A stretch of DNA of 64,000 bases. It comes from Iris pallida. Lineage: Eukaryota; Streptophyta; Magnoliopsida; Asparagales; Iridaceae. Below are positions 34,620 to 46,266 of the stretch, piece after piece. The stretch is taken from NCBI GenBank assembly GCA_029216955.1, contig JANAVB010003999.1:5742126-5806125 (forward strand), read 5' to 3'. The number at the start of each line of letters is the position of its first letter. Position 1 is the stretch's first letter. The notes below the pieces were generated by a model. It was not told the origin of the DNA and searched no databases. It saw nothing but the letters and a program-made list of their open reading frames with translations. The translations under genes were made by a program, and so were the position numbers.

Positions 34620-35660
34620 AGGCATAGTTCTGATGCTTTTTTGTTCATGGTTATTAAAAGATTTCAGATCAAATGGCTAGAAATTTATTTATCTGAGGCA
34701 TAGTTCTGATGCTTTCAGAGCAAATGGCTAGAAATTCATTATTGGCAGCTGTACAAAATATTTCAGATCTACACGTTTGTAGATCTATGTATTCTTTTTT
34801 TTTTACTCTTGTTTTTTTTACAAAATATGTCAGACCTACACGTTTTTCAGATCTACACAGTTTTTTTTCTTGTTTTTTTTTTCCGGGTGATTCATGAAGA
34901 AATGTTTTATATCTAGCTATACATGTTAGGATTTGGAGGTTTCTTGTTTTTTTTTTTGGCTTTTTATTTTGTTTTTTGTTTTTTGTTTTATGTTTTTTTT
35001 GGGTGATGCTTCAGGAAATGTTTTAGATCTAGATATACATGTTACGATTTGGATTATTTTGTGTGCTCATTTTTCGTTATTTCTTGTTTCTTTTGTTTTT
35101 TTATGGGTGATTCATCAGGGAATGTTTTAGAAATAGTTATACATGTTAGGATTTGGTTTCTTTTTTTGTTTCCGTGCAACAAATTTTTTGGCTTTTTTTT
35201 GTCTGATAAACTACAAAATATTTCAGATCTACACGTTTGTAGATCTATGTATTCTATTTGTTTTTTTACTCTTCTTGTTTTTTTACAAATTATGTCAGAT
35301 TTACACGTTTGTCAGATCTACACAGTTTTTTTTTCTCGTTTTTTTACTGTTCTTGATCTTTTTATTATTTGGTTTAACTTTTTTCTTATTTTGTCAGATC
35401 TACAAAATATTTCAGATCTACACGTTTGTAGATCTATGTATTCTATTTTTTTTTACTCTTGTTTTTTTTGTACAAAATATGTTAGATCTACACGTTTGTC
35501 AGATCTACACAGTTTTTTTTCTTTTTTTTACTGTTCTTGATCTTTTTATTATTTGGTCTAACTTTTTTCCAGGACAATGTCAAATTTTGTTCGTTCTGAT
35601 GATTTTTTTTGTGTGATAAACTACAAAAAATCATCAGATCTACACATGTTTGTTTGTGAT
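34620..35660. repeat. T-rich tandem repeat block with AGATCT words
   Basis: Three copies of a segment with TTTCAGATCTACACGTTTGT and CAGATCTACACAGTTTTTT (about 34755, 35220, 35400), and three copies of a segment with GGAAATGTTTTAGATCTAGA-like sequence and TACATGTTAGGATTTGG (about 34886, 35001, 35104). T runs give Phe-rich open frames that I do not regard as genes. Confidence 0.8.
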
Positions 35661-36445
35661 TAGTATTTTGAATTTTTTTTTTAAATTGATCATATATTAG
35701 TTAACTGTTTGGATACTTAAATTCATTTAATGTTTGTTCGTGGTCAGTATTTATAGTACATTTTAGTAAATTCTTGTAGTAAATTATCAAAAATAATTCC
35801 AAACCTTCAAGCAAACAAAATATAGACAGTGACAATATATGATTGGTATTTTATTTTACTGTCTTTAACAAACTAAATTTTTAACTGCAATAAGATATGC
35901 TTGTTTTTTTAATTAAGTGAGTGAAATTTATCATGAATAAGGTTTTACTTATAAAATGGTCATATATTTTTTAAATGTTTGGATATTTTGATTCAATTCA
36001 TGATTGCTTGTGATCAGGATTTGCATTCCTGAATATAATCAACTTAATAACCATCTTAAATACTTAATTAAAACAAACTTTCTTCACAAATTAAAGCATT
36101 ATTTCTCTTCCTTTATTTCAGAATATATATTGACTTGCAAAAATGTTTACATTCCATATATAAAAAAATTATGCTGCACTTTTAAGAAGATTTAAATATT
36201 GAAAAAAAAATTGTAAAGTAAGATTGAAATATTACCTTCTCCGTCGTTCGATAGTTTCACTCGCTTGTTTAGTGTAGTACTCTTTGTCAGCTTCCTCATT
36301 TTCACTCCTTCTATATGTAGTACTCCTTTGCTTGAGAACTTATTTTTCCAATCAGAAAAGATATCTTGAAATCCGATTTTGGAATTGTAAGCCCAATATA
36401 TAGGCTGTGACTTCATGTTTATTTTGAAGTGGAAATACAACAAAA
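35661..36445. other. Helitron spacer, no supported gene
   Basis: AT-rich. A minus-strand open frame at 36192-36443 contains KMRKLTKSTTLNKRVKLS, a lysine/arginine-rich stretch that could be an orphan exon. I found no splice-consistent link to either Helitron gene. Confidence 0.4.
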
Positions 36446-36712
36446 AGGAACACCAAAGGTTTTCTGCTAAGCACTGTTTTTGAAGCCCAATATATATTCT
36501 TGCATTTTTATTACATTTCCAAAAACAATTTTAATGGCAAGGTATAAATATGGTTATTCTTCAAAACCGATGCACAACCAAAAGAAACACCAAAGATTTT
36601 CTGCTAAGCACTATTTTTGAAGCAAGTACTGATGTATTCAGTAGTTTTTATTACATTTCCAAAAATAGTTTTAATGACAAGGTATAAATATGATTATTCT
36701 TCAAAACCGATG
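36446..36712. repeat. Tandem duplication of about 140 bp
   Basis: Segments at about 36446-36575 and 36585-36712 share GGTTTTCTGCTAAGCACT-like sequence, TTTTTATTACATTTCCAAAA and CAAGGTATAAATATG, with small differences. Confidence 0.75.
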
Positions 36713-37572
36713 CCCGATTCCCAATTGGCATTCACCAAGTCAGGCTATCAGCCACACCAAGTCTACGCAGTTTACTTCACTTCGAATTTATACAATAGCA
36801 TTTAGACGGATAAATATTATTTCATTTTTTATTATTTGGTACTGAAATTTAATGATAAAGTCTTCAATATATTTTGATGTTGATGACAATGTTATTTAAT
36901 TTATTGGATGTGCTTATCAAATTTATTATATTGAGCTTGTCATTTAATTTATATTGAATGAGCTTATAGATTTAACTGCAATTGGGCATGCTTGGTAATC
37001 AATTACCATACAAATTATTTAAAATAAGAAAACAAAATCTAAACATTTCTATAATGTTCTGGTTTCATTGCATGGGCTTATTTTACTTATTTTTTTATTG
37101 AAATTGTTCATGATTATTATAAGATTTTTTATTAAAATTAGGAACTTTCATTAAATTAGTTTAATGTGCACTTTGCTCGAATATATTACCTGGTGATATG
37201 GAAAACTATGATCAGTCATATATTGAATGAGATTATATCGAGCTATGTGGTCAGTTAGTTATTTAGTTTCAGTAAATAAATGTTTGCTTGGTATTTCATG
37301 ATCGTAGTTTATGTTAATTTACATAAATTTGTGGTAAATTAATTTCAGAAAATTTTCAAGATAAATACACAAAATCTAAGCAGTTGTATAATGTTCTGAA
37401 ATCATTAAATAAACTTATTATAATTTTTTTTAATTGAAATTAGTCATGATTATTAAATTTTTTGAATGTACCATTTCCTCGAATATAGTTTATGTTGATG
37501 GAAAACTATGATCAATTGAATGAGATTATATCTTGCTATGTGATCAGTTAGTTATTTAGTTTTAGTAAATGT
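36713..37572. other. Helitron spacer, no gene seen
   Basis: AT-rich. Partial repeats such as GGAAAACTATGATCA and TGAATGAGATTATAT occur near 37200 and 37500, indicating old local duplication. Confidence 0.5.
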
Positions 37573-38003
37573 TATACTGCCACCGGTATGCACACAGTTT
37601 AAGTATTGGTGGTTTAGAAAAACCAATTAGCTGTGGGTTGGTTTATAAAAAACTAACAGCTGTGGGTTGGTTTAGAAAAGTTCTCATCATATGTGGGTTG
37701 GTCTACAAACATTTTTAAGTATTGGTGGTTTAGAAATACCAAACAGCTGTGGGTTGGTTTAGATGCCCACAGTTTAAGTATTGGTGGTTTTACAACTGAA
37801 AAACCAAACAAAAAACCACTGCTATACTGCCACCATTATATTTGGATATTTTTTTTGGAAGCTGGCGGTTTTACATTGGAAAAACCAAGCAGCTGGCGGT
37901 TTTACATTGGAACGTTATATTACTAAACAGCTGGCGGTTTAACATTGGAAAAACAAAACAGCTGACGGTTATTTATTAATCGGGATTACCAAAAAATTAT
38001 ATT
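37573..38003 (-). repeat. 431-bp inverted repeat, right arm
   Basis: Reverse complement of 33898-34328 with few differences; the clearest is a small change near 37790, where ACAACTG replaces the ACATTGG seen in the other arm. Lies between the two Helitron genes. Confidence 0.85.
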
Positions 38004-38070
38004 GGCTTGTTAATGGTTTTACCATTGCTAGTAATTCTAAAACCATTGGCGGTCGGCTATCTTTACCATT

Positions 38071-38242
38071 TAATTATGTCGGTCGGCTATCTTTAAAACC
38101 ATTGGCGGGGCATTCGTTGCAGCCATTGGTCTTTCGGCAATGATGATTTTGCAGCCATTGGCGGGGTATTCATTGCAGCCATTGGTTGGTTAATTCTAAA
38201 TCTGAGTCTATCAACTCTTTAACATGAGTATGGTGCTATATA
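38071..38242 (+). repeat. 172-bp direct repeat, copy 1
   Basis: Nearly identical, with a handful of mismatches, to 41831-42002. Contains GGCGGGGCATTCGTTGCAGC and GGTCTTTCGGCAATGATGAT. Copy 2 lies in intron 1 of the RPA gene, so the two copies bracket ten of its eleven exons. Confidence 0.9.
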
Positions 38243-39114
38243 GATTTGTCGGTAGGGATGTATGCTTTCTTGCTGCTTCCTAAATTTTTTAGCAGTAGTG
38301 GAGAATAAATAATACTCGAAGTTGCAGAATAAGAGTACGTGAAATCAATTATTAAACAGTTTCTTTATTTTATTGTACGTGCTTATCAAATTTTTTATAT
38401 TGAGCTTGTCGTTTAATTATATTGAATGGTTTATTTTATCATATTCAATTGGGCATGCTTGGTACTCAATTATTAAACAAAATAATCTTATTCTGGTTTC
38501 ATTACATGAATGGGTTATTTTATTATATTCAATTTTATCATATTCCATGAATGGGTTATTTTATTATATTCAATTTTATCATTACATGAATGGGTTAACA
38601 AAATGATCAGTTATTTATTTAGTTTCACTAAATAAATGTTTGCTTGGTATTCCATGTTGTAGTTTATGTTAATTTACATTATCTCCATTTAGGTAATTAG
38701 TTAGAAATTATGTAGTGTCTGCTTGGTATTCCATGTTATTGTTTATTTTAATTTACAACACAAAAAAAAATTACAGCAAAAGGTTTTTTAAAAATTATTT
38801 GTAGTTCGTGCTTATGTACATATATGTTGAATTAAATTACCATACAAATATATATGTATATCTAGTAATTTGTACACAATTGTAACATACTAAGAATTGT
38901 GAATTCACGAAACATCCAAGCATTTGAAACTCAGAGAATTCAAACTACATATTAAATGAGGCGCTCTAACATAATGGTACTTGAGTTCGCCTCACATTCC
39001 ACAAACAAACACTACATAATAATATTCGAAAAACACAATAAGAAATTAAAGCTAAGAATTAAAGCTAAGAATTCATCCAATTACATCCAACAAAATTCAT
39101 CAAAAGTAAAAACT
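38243..39114. other. Helitron spacer with short tandem repeats
   Basis: Contains two to three copies of a 43-bp unit with GAATGGGTTATTTTATTATA (38430-38600). No gene recognised; it includes the region downstream of the RPA stop codon. Confidence 0.6.
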
Positions 39115-42100
39115 TCACTCCTCCTCCACTTTAATCGTTTTCAGTTTTTTTGATGCTGCTGTTGTTGAACCGACATCAAACAATGTTCTCTTCAAATTTG
39201 AATCTTCAGGGGTTTCCCCTTCATCATTTTGGAGACAGACTTTCATCTGTGGTGTTGAATTCATCTCTCCACAGGATTCAATCTATTCATTAAAAAACAT
39301 TAAAATTTAATTAAAATGGGTTGTAATTTTTAAGGATAAATGAAACAATAAAATAAATTATTTTACCTTCTCAACATCATTTTCCTCCTTCAGTAAATTT
39401 GAAAAAATATCAGAATCCTGAATAAACATAAAATACTCAATGGGAATACTATTAAGCAAATTTGGCTAATAAAGTAAAAACAAAACATACCTGATTTTCA
39501 CTAAAGTTTTCAGAATACAGAGAAATTAGACCTTGATCGGTAGTCAACTTTAATACTGTAAATGATCCATTAAAATTGTGGACTTGTTCTGCTCTAACTT
39601 GTATTTTGAAAAATATCTTCAAGCCAACTAACTTATGTATTTCATCAGGAGTTTTCTTTTCCATTTCTGATTGCTGCAATTGTAGGTAGCATAATTAATA
39701 AGTAGAAATAATGTAATTAGAATTTTATACAGAGAATAATTCTTAATGTACCTCAACAGTCTTATTCTTCAAATCAGTAGCCTTTTTTCCAATCAGCTGA
39801 ACACATTCTTTGTCCCATAAAAGTAACTCTATTTCACCAGTAGCATCAATAACCCGAACACGAAGCTTGTACCTATATTTGTTGATATATAATTAAGAAT
39901 TACTGATAAATATAAAGTTTAAATATATATATATATTTTTGTATTGTGTGCTTACCTTATATTAACATCTTTTTCAAATTTGTCACATCTCTCGCAATAA
40001 AACAAATCACCACATTTATCCAGCTTTTTCGGACATTTGTTACATGATAAATACCACCAATCATTTCTTAAACCAACTTCGACAATCTCAGCATAGACCC
40101 AAAAGCTTCCAATCTGAGATTTCAAAATAGAGTTTATATTACGTAGCTGATATATAAAAATAGTTAAACCAACTATTTTTTTTTTCTGTACCTCAAGGTT
40201 TTCCTTTAGCTGATCAATAGTCCTAACAATAGCTTGACCACTTGATAACTCATTCTCAACCGCATTCGTAGTATTAAGTGAAATAGTACTTATTGTGATT
40301 GATTCACTACTCTCTTCAATCATCCTTCACACAAAAGATATCGAAACAATTAATTTTTTTGTTTTGAAAAAAATAAAATAGTAACATCCAAAAATATTGA
40401 TTTAGTTTAAGAATTATACCTCGATTTGTAATTTTCAATCTCTGGAATATCAACACCAAACAACAACCTTGACACATAATATGTGTTGGATGCCGTAATA
40501 TGACCTATGCATGAACAAAATAAATTGCAAATATATTACATTATTTTACATTAGACCTAAATATGTATATTTATTTGCATTATGTTAGCCATAATTATTA
40601 CCTCTATATAATTTGGTACGAAACATTTGCAGTATCACTATCACTGGCTCATTTTTAACATTACTAACGTACGAAACCATCTCATCAACCAATTGTCCCC
40701 ACAGAGTACATTGCAAACGTTTTTTCCTGAAAATAGAATATATAACATACTTTTTAAGAAAAACATTACATTAATATAACTGTTCTTTGAAAGAATTAAG
40801 AAATAATAAAATCTTAAAATAATACTCGTTGTCTTCAAGTGTAATATCCATAAGTCGTGTTGGCCCATCCTTCAAATCCCTTTGTTGTGGAGGATCTAAA
40901 GTGATTACTCGTCCAATAAAATCTAAAAATAATAATAAGATTAATATAAAATTAAACGATTAAACAGTTTTATGAATAACATATTAAAAATTGTAATGAA
41001 AAAATTAAAATAATGTTACCGATAAGTCTGCTGTCTTCTAACTTTTCATCAGTTGAAAGTTCAGAAAAGTTATAAAAACTGAAAATAAAAGAAGGAAACT
41101 GTTCATCAAAAATTTCAACAACTTTCGTTTTTGCGAGGAATAATATCTTGTATTTGTTCAAGGTTGTCTTGTATTTCATGGTATTATTTGTAACCACAAA
41201 GCAGCGAATAGCATAAAGCTTTCTCTCATTCAGCATTGTCTGAAAGCTGGGTATTAGGTCTTTCTTAATACTTGCATGAATCCGATCACCCTGCAAAGAC
41301 AAAAAATGATTTCAGTTGAAATATATCATAATGTTGAACTATATAAAAAATGAATTCATCATTTATTACTCGTGAATATAATTTCATGTTTATTTTGGTA
41401 GGGGTTTCTGTTCTTTATTTTTTTTTTCTTAGATATTTGATATAAAAATTCAAATGCCATCTATCTGTATTTTTTTTATCTGTTCAATTTTGTTATCCGG
41501 TAAATACATTACTTTCATTTATAAACTTGATTCCCATGTAAAATACGATGGAATTAAATTTGACATAAGTTATATTAATAATAATTTATCGGATTGTAAA
41601 GGCATGTGACAATGTGAACAGCTATTGTAAAGGCTGTTCACATTCTGGACAATGGCATTTGTGAATTTAATCATGAGCATTTGTAAAAAATCCATATACG
41701 ATGGAATTAAATTTGGCAAATAAAGCTATGTGACAATATGAACAGCTATTGTAAAAGATGTCCTTCTGGTCAATGGCATTTGTGATTTTTTTTTTTAAAC
41801 AAATTCATGGTGTATTTGTGTTTTATCATTTAAATATGTCGGTCGGCTATCTTTAAAAACATTGGCGGGGCATTCGTTGCAGCCATTGGTCTTTCGGCAA
41901 TGATGATTTGGCAGCCATTGGCGGGGTATTCATTGCAGCCATTGGTTGGTTAATTCTAAATCTGAGTCTATCAACTATTTAACATGAGTATGGTGCTATA
42001 TATAACTGTTTTCCAGCATATATTAATCCGAATATAATAACTGTTTTCCAGCAAGTGTGGCTATGTGACAATGGGAAATGCTATTGTAAATGTGCATTTT

Positions 42101-42349
42101 AAATTGGCATTTGTGAACATTTTTACACGAAATATGCATTTTATAACATCCAAAATGTGCATTTTATTTTTGACAAAATATTATATAAATAACTATTACC
42201 TCTGCATCATGAAACACGCATTCAAGACTATATGGCTGGCCTTTTCCTCCATATCCAGGTACTTCATAGAGACGCAAGAGTCGAACCTTCATATTCCAGA
42301 AGGTTTTTGAAGGATTCACATCACGAATAGGAGAGAAAAATGGAGCCAT
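39115..42349 (-). CDS. Helitron-borne RPA1-like single-strand DNA-binding protein, 11 exons
   Basis: I place exons at 42349-42200, 41290-41020, 40922-40826, 40726-40602, 40504-40420, 40324-40192, 40113-39956, 39872-39752, 39673-39491, 39417-39367 and 39282-39115. All introns are GT..AG, all phases agree, and the summed length (1,542 bp) gives 513 aa plus a stop. The protein resembles the large subunit of replication protein A: N-terminal OB-fold, a middle OB-fold with GRVITLDPPQQRDL and TLWGQLVDEM, and a C-terminal OB-fold with a zinc ribbon (CNKC, then CERC, about residues 311-330). The tail is acidic and lysine-containing. Many plant Helitrons carry such genes, thought to protect single-stranded intermediates. 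The frame is intact, suggesting recent or selected function. Confidence 0.9.
41831..42002 (+). repeat. 172-bp direct repeat, copy 2
   Basis: Second copy of 38071-38242, here within intron 1 of the RPA gene. Neighbouring sequence (41545-41830) also contains an imperfect duplication with GTGACAATGTGAACAGCTAT. Confidence 0.9.
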
Positions 42350-42909
42350 AGTGATTTTGTTCCCAAGTCAAAAGTATGGACTTGTTGAGCTCATACTTCC
42401 ATCTATTTATAGACAAAATAGAAGAGAAGCTCAGCAATAGCCATAATTGGGAACCAACATCAGCCTTATCGGGAACTCAACAGTCAAGTGAACAACAAAT
42501 GAACACTTGTTTATGATCAGATTCATCAGCATAATTAATGGTATATTTGGAACCAACAGCAGCTTTGTTGGGAAACTGAACAGACCTCATGTGGGGACAC
42601 ATCAAAGGCACATTTTTTCAAAGGCAGATTCATCAGCAAATGAGTGGTAGGAAAGGAGGATAACAATTAAGATTTGTCCAGCTGTGTATATTTTCGAATT
42701 TATTGATCCACTTTATGTATAGCTGAATAATAGTTTTTTACTGTCATAAATTTGTCACAGTTGTTATTGATCCACTTTATGTTTTTGTAACAAATTTGTC
42801 ACAGTTTTAAGCTGAATAATAATGATGTATAACTATATAGATGCATAACTATATTGCTGCCACATTTTGGGCGGGAAATGCCACTATTTGGCTATTATAT
42901 ATATATAGA

Positions 42910-43267
42910 TATGTTTTTTTTTACGGCTGACTTAAATTTTTTTACTGTCTAAAGTAAAAAAAATTGGCAGACTTAAACACACTAAAAAATTGTTAAATTT
43001 TTACAATTGTAATTATATTCTGTACTACAAAAATGATGTCTTGTTCATAACTAACTCCGTTCTCATTAGAAAAATCTGAATGAAAAAAAATATATACGAA
43101 GAAGTCAACAATGCAGAACTATCAAATCATGAAAATTGCTTACGAAAGAATACACTATCCAACACTAAACTAATTAGTTTAGATCATGTAATTAAGTCCT
43201 AATCTCTATTTTTCATATCCATAGATATATTATTATAGTCTATTTTTAAAATTTCAATCTTTTTTTC
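42910..43267. other. Intergenic, no gene seen
   Basis: AT-rich sequence between the proposed Helitron 5' end and the MITE target duplication. Confidence 0.5.
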
Positions 43268-43270
43268 TTA

Positions 43271-43669
43271 CACCTAATTTGGTTCGCGGAAAGTAATGAA
43301 AATAAAATCAATTTTTTGGTATTTTTTTTTATTTGAAAAATTACAATTTATATTGATTTTACTTTTCGATATTTGGAAATGCCAAAAAAATGAAAAGGAA
43401 AGTGAATAGTGAATACTTTAAGGTGGAAAAATAACTTCTTGTTTGGATAGATATAATCACTTTTCGTTCCTCTTCAATTCATTTCGTACCCAAACATAGA
43501 AAAATAATAACTTTCTGTCCGAGCTCTATAGTCTAGTGGTATTAGAACGAACATCTGGAGGAACCGACAAGGTTCAAGTCCCCCAATTGTATGTGTGCGT
43601 TGGATTTCAAAAAAAAAAAAAAAAAAACTTTCTTTCTCAATCCCTTGATTCCGCGAACCAAACGAGGCC
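43271..43669. mobile_element. Tourist-like MITE containing a SINE
   Basis: The left end (43271) is CACCTAATTTGGTTCGCGGAA. The right end, read inward, is GGCCTCGTTTGGTTCGCGGA. They are flanked by TTA (43268-43270) and TAA (43670-43672), the TTA/TAA target typical of Tourist-like elements. The paired ends share TTTGGTTCGCGGAA exactly. Without the SINE and its duplication the MITE is about 282 bp. No coding capacity. Confidence 0.75.
43517..43625 (+). mobile_element. tRNA-type SINE nested in the MITE
   Basis: About 109 bp with a box-A-like word (TAGTCTAGTGG, 43530) and a clear box B (GGTTCAAGTCCC, 43571), ending in a run of A. Flanked by AACTTTCT at 43509-43516 and 43626-43633. Related to the truncated copy at 2927. 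RNA polymerase III promoter words and an A tail define a SINE; transcription activity is unknown. Confidence 0.8.
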
Positions 43670-43672
43670 TAA

Positions 43673-44230
43673 GTGAAAGTGAAATACATATATATGTTGA
43701 AAAAAATTTGTCTGTTTTTTTTTCCATATATTCTTATTGTTATTTTCATAAAACGATTTCTTTCTCCAGTGAAAGTGAAATACATATATATGTTTTATAA
43801 TTTTTGTCTGTTGAATTTTTAAATTTTTTTTTGCTTGAACTACTTTCAATATTCGAATAGTTGAAAGTAAGTAAATTTACACTTTTGCATCTGAAAAAAT
43901 AAATAAATAAATAATAATAATAATAATAATAGATTAAAAAAAAAACGTAAATCCAATTGTACAATGTCTACTTCCTTTTACTTCGAAATGCTTTTGAGCT
44001 GAAGTGGATGTAGGAGAAAATTAGCTATAAGTGGTCCATAGAAATTGAAGAATAATAATTCTTCTCACTTTTGCATATAAAGTTTCTCGGCAACCAAACA
44101 TTGAGACGAAGTTAGAAATGTAGAACCAACCATTTCGAAGATCAGCTCAACATAGCAACGCACCAATTCTTTCACATTCAATGTCGTTTTGGAGGCTCTA
44201 CTCGTGAATTCGTTGAAGCCCAACTATAAG
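43673..44230. other. Intergenic, no gene seen
   Basis: AT-rich, with AATA/AAT microsatellite (43890-43932) and a repeated AGTGAAAGTGAAATACATATA at about 43674 and 43769. No gene recognised. Confidence 0.55.
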
Positions 44231-44650
44231 GCCTTGTTTTGTTCACGGAAAGGAAATGAATTCTCTTGTATTTTTTTTTATAGGAATGGAAAAGTAGAAT
44301 TTTTGTCACATTTTTTTTTTCCGTTATTTAGTAAAACAAAAAAAACTACCTAGAAAAGAAAAGCAAAATATAATAATATTTCAATAATATCTTTACCTTT
44401 TAAAATAAAAATAATATTATAAAAAATAATATTAATGGTAAAATAAACAATGACATATGGTTACTTTTGTCATAACTTTTGTAATAAATGTTGGAAAAGG
44501 AGGAGGAAAAATCAATTCCATGAATCTTGAGTGGAACCATATTTCCACCAATTTTTTTCCTTGTCAGAAAATTAATTCTTAAGTTTGTGACTACCAAACA
44601 AAAAAAGGAACAACTTTTCTTTCGTGGTCCTTTAAATCTGTGAATCCAAG
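44231..44650. mobile_element. Possible degenerate Tourist-like MITE
   Basis: The left end GGCCTTGTTTTGTTCACGGA follows TAA and resembles the Tourist-like ends at 43271-43669. A matching right end is weak (a TTCACAGATTT-like stretch near 44636 on the other strand). Interior A-rich and T-rich. Confidence 0.35.
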
Positions 44651-45127
44651 TGTGTTGCGTGTAGCTGAATGTACTCCTATCGCAACACAACACACATCAG
44701 TCAGTGGCCACAGTGGCTCGACGGACGCTTCACTTGAAAGAGAATTTTTTTTTTTTTTTTTCCAAAATTTTCAACAGAGAAACAACCAGGCCATTGGACT
44801 GGTAGAATTTGCGAACACAAATTCAGTTAGTCTGTCCGGCATGCACACATTCCACCAAACTTGCAGAATATTTTTTTAATTTATTTTAATGATCGTTTAT
44901 GTACTTTTAAAATTTTTATCCCTCTATTTTCTTTCGGTATGTCATATGTGACACTCTTTTATTGACCGAAGCAAATAAAAAAATACAACATAAGACAATA
45001 ATAAATAAGAGAAGGCCACGTGACGAAAAGGCATAAAAAAATCGAATGTTGAAGGTACATAAAATATTTTCTATATTTTTATGTTTTATATGTAAATCTA
45101 TTTTTTATTTAAAAGTACGAACTTACT
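44651..45127. other. Intergenic, no gene seen
   Basis: AT-rich sequence up to the MULE target duplication; no supported feature. Confidence 0.5.
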
Positions 45128-45136
45128 TTCTTTTTA

Positions 45137-45300
45137 CAGAAATTTTCGTATAGAGGGATTAATTTAATAGTATTCGCGGGAGAGGGGAGAAGTTTGGGAA
45201 AATTGTATAAAACGGGACATCGCGCCAAGTTAGATGGCGGTCGTGGCGACGTGGCTGTTGCAGTGAGGAGAGAAAGAAGAGAATGGAGGGAGAGAGGGAG
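45137..45300 (+). repeat. MULE left terminal inverted repeat
   Basis: Matches the reverse complement of 48938-49102 almost base for base: TTAATTTAATAGTATTCGCG, GGGACATCGCGCCAAG and GATGGCGGTCGTGGCGACGT blocks are shared. Confidence 0.9.
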
Positions 45301-45304
45301 GGGG

Positions 45305-45500
45305 GGTGGAGACCGCCAACCACACTGGCGGTGGCGCGTGGAGACCGCCAACAACGTTGGCGGTGGCGTGGGGCCCGCATAGGGGAGAGAAGGGTGAGAC
45401 CGCCACGTTATTTGGCGGTGGTGGCGTGGGGCCCGCATAAGGGAGAGAAGGGTGAGACCGCCACGTTATTTGGCGGTGGCGTGGGGCCCGCAAGAGAGAA
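45305..45500. repeat. GC-rich hairpin repeats inside the left MULE end
   Basis: At least four units in which GACCGCCA and TGGCGGT face each other across short spacers, e.g. ACCGCCAACAACGTTGGCGG (about 45345). Units are joined by GTGGGGCCCGCATA and GGGAGAGAAGGGTGAG. The right end has the same kind of array (about 48830-48945). Confidence 0.85.
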
Positions 45501-45979
45501 GGGAGAGTCAGAAGAGCGGGAGAGGAGAGAGGATGGGGGGCCCGCCACCTGACACAGTGAGTTGGAGGAGAGAGAGGGGGGGTTTTGGATTTCGTGAGAG
45601 AGGGGAGAGATGAGGGGGGGGCTAAGTTTGGGAGACCGTGTTCTTCGTAGACTGTGTTCTTCGTAGACTGTGGAGAGTTTTGGAGACTGTGTTGTTTGTT
45701 GTCTGTGCATATTGTTGGAGACGGTTCCATCTCTATAAGTTTCTTCTTCTTCCTTCTTCTCACTTCACTCAAGCAAGCACATTCTTCCTTCTCACTTCAC
45801 TCCAGCAAGCAGAGCTTCTTCTCTTCCAAATATTTTTCCTCCTCTGTGTAGCCAACCTTCTCTTTGCAAGCAGGACCTCATTTTGTGTGTGTAAGCAAAC
45901 AGCTTATCCTCTTAGTTCTTGTTAATATTTTGTAACAAATATGTTTGATATATTTGTAGAATTTTTATTATTTTTTCAG

Positions 45980-46266
45980 ATGGCTAATCAAAACGACGGA
46001 CGCATCCCGGGTGGACCAACGACTGACAAAATCAGACAGGAACGGGTAAATCACATATCAACACAGATATTTGATGGAAAGGTAAATATTTAATTAAAAG
46101 ATATATTTGTAGTAATATTTCACATGAACGTAGTTGTAATATAATTTAAATATCTTATTTGTAGTTATATGATCATAGTCTTAAATTACGAACGCGGGAA
46201 CATGGAAATTGGCGGACTGAGAGAAACTATAGCACATGGGAGTTAAACAGCGCACAAAAGGCTTGA
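45980..46266 (+). CDS. Small two-exon gene of unknown function in the MULE
   Basis: Exon 1 at 45980-46081 (34 codons) begins MANQNDGRIPGGPTTDKIRQ. A GTAAAT donor and TTGTAG acceptor define an 83-bp intron in phase 0. Exon 2 at 46165-46266 ends at TGA. Product 67 aa, basic and polar, with no membrane segment. The ATG directly follows TTTTTTCAG, so an upstream non-coding exon may exist. The last 40 bp overlap the end of the transposase gene on the other strand. I do not recognise the protein. It may be a second MULE gene, as in MuDR, or a captured host fragment. Both the splice and the coding status are inferred. Confidence 0.45.

Larger units (their letters stand above)
27123..42909 (-). mobile_element. 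Helitron with Rep-helicase and RPA genes
   Basis: On the minus strand the element ends with a hairpin (CCGTGC-ATC-GCACGG, 27135-27149), a short spacer and CTAG (27123-27126), followed by T, the classic plant Helitron 3' end. The proposed 5' end is TCTATATATATATAATAGCC starting at 42909, preceded by A, giving insertion between A and T. That end is less certain because Helitron 5' ends are short. Both expected genes are present in the same direction: RPA1-like (39115-42349) and Rep-helicase (27390-33559). About 5.5 kb of repeat-rich non-coding DNA, including a 431-bp inverted repeat, separates them. About 15.8 kb in total. Confidence 0.8.

Noticed and set aside
34709..35616. Hydrophobic open frames that look like membrane proteins
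   Set aside because: They follow the T-rich tandem repeat units and change frame with each unit; no gene signals.
45230..45772. Proline- and histidine-rich frames in the MULE ends
   Set aside because: They come from the GC-rich hairpin repeats inside the inverted ends and occur on both strands and at both ends.
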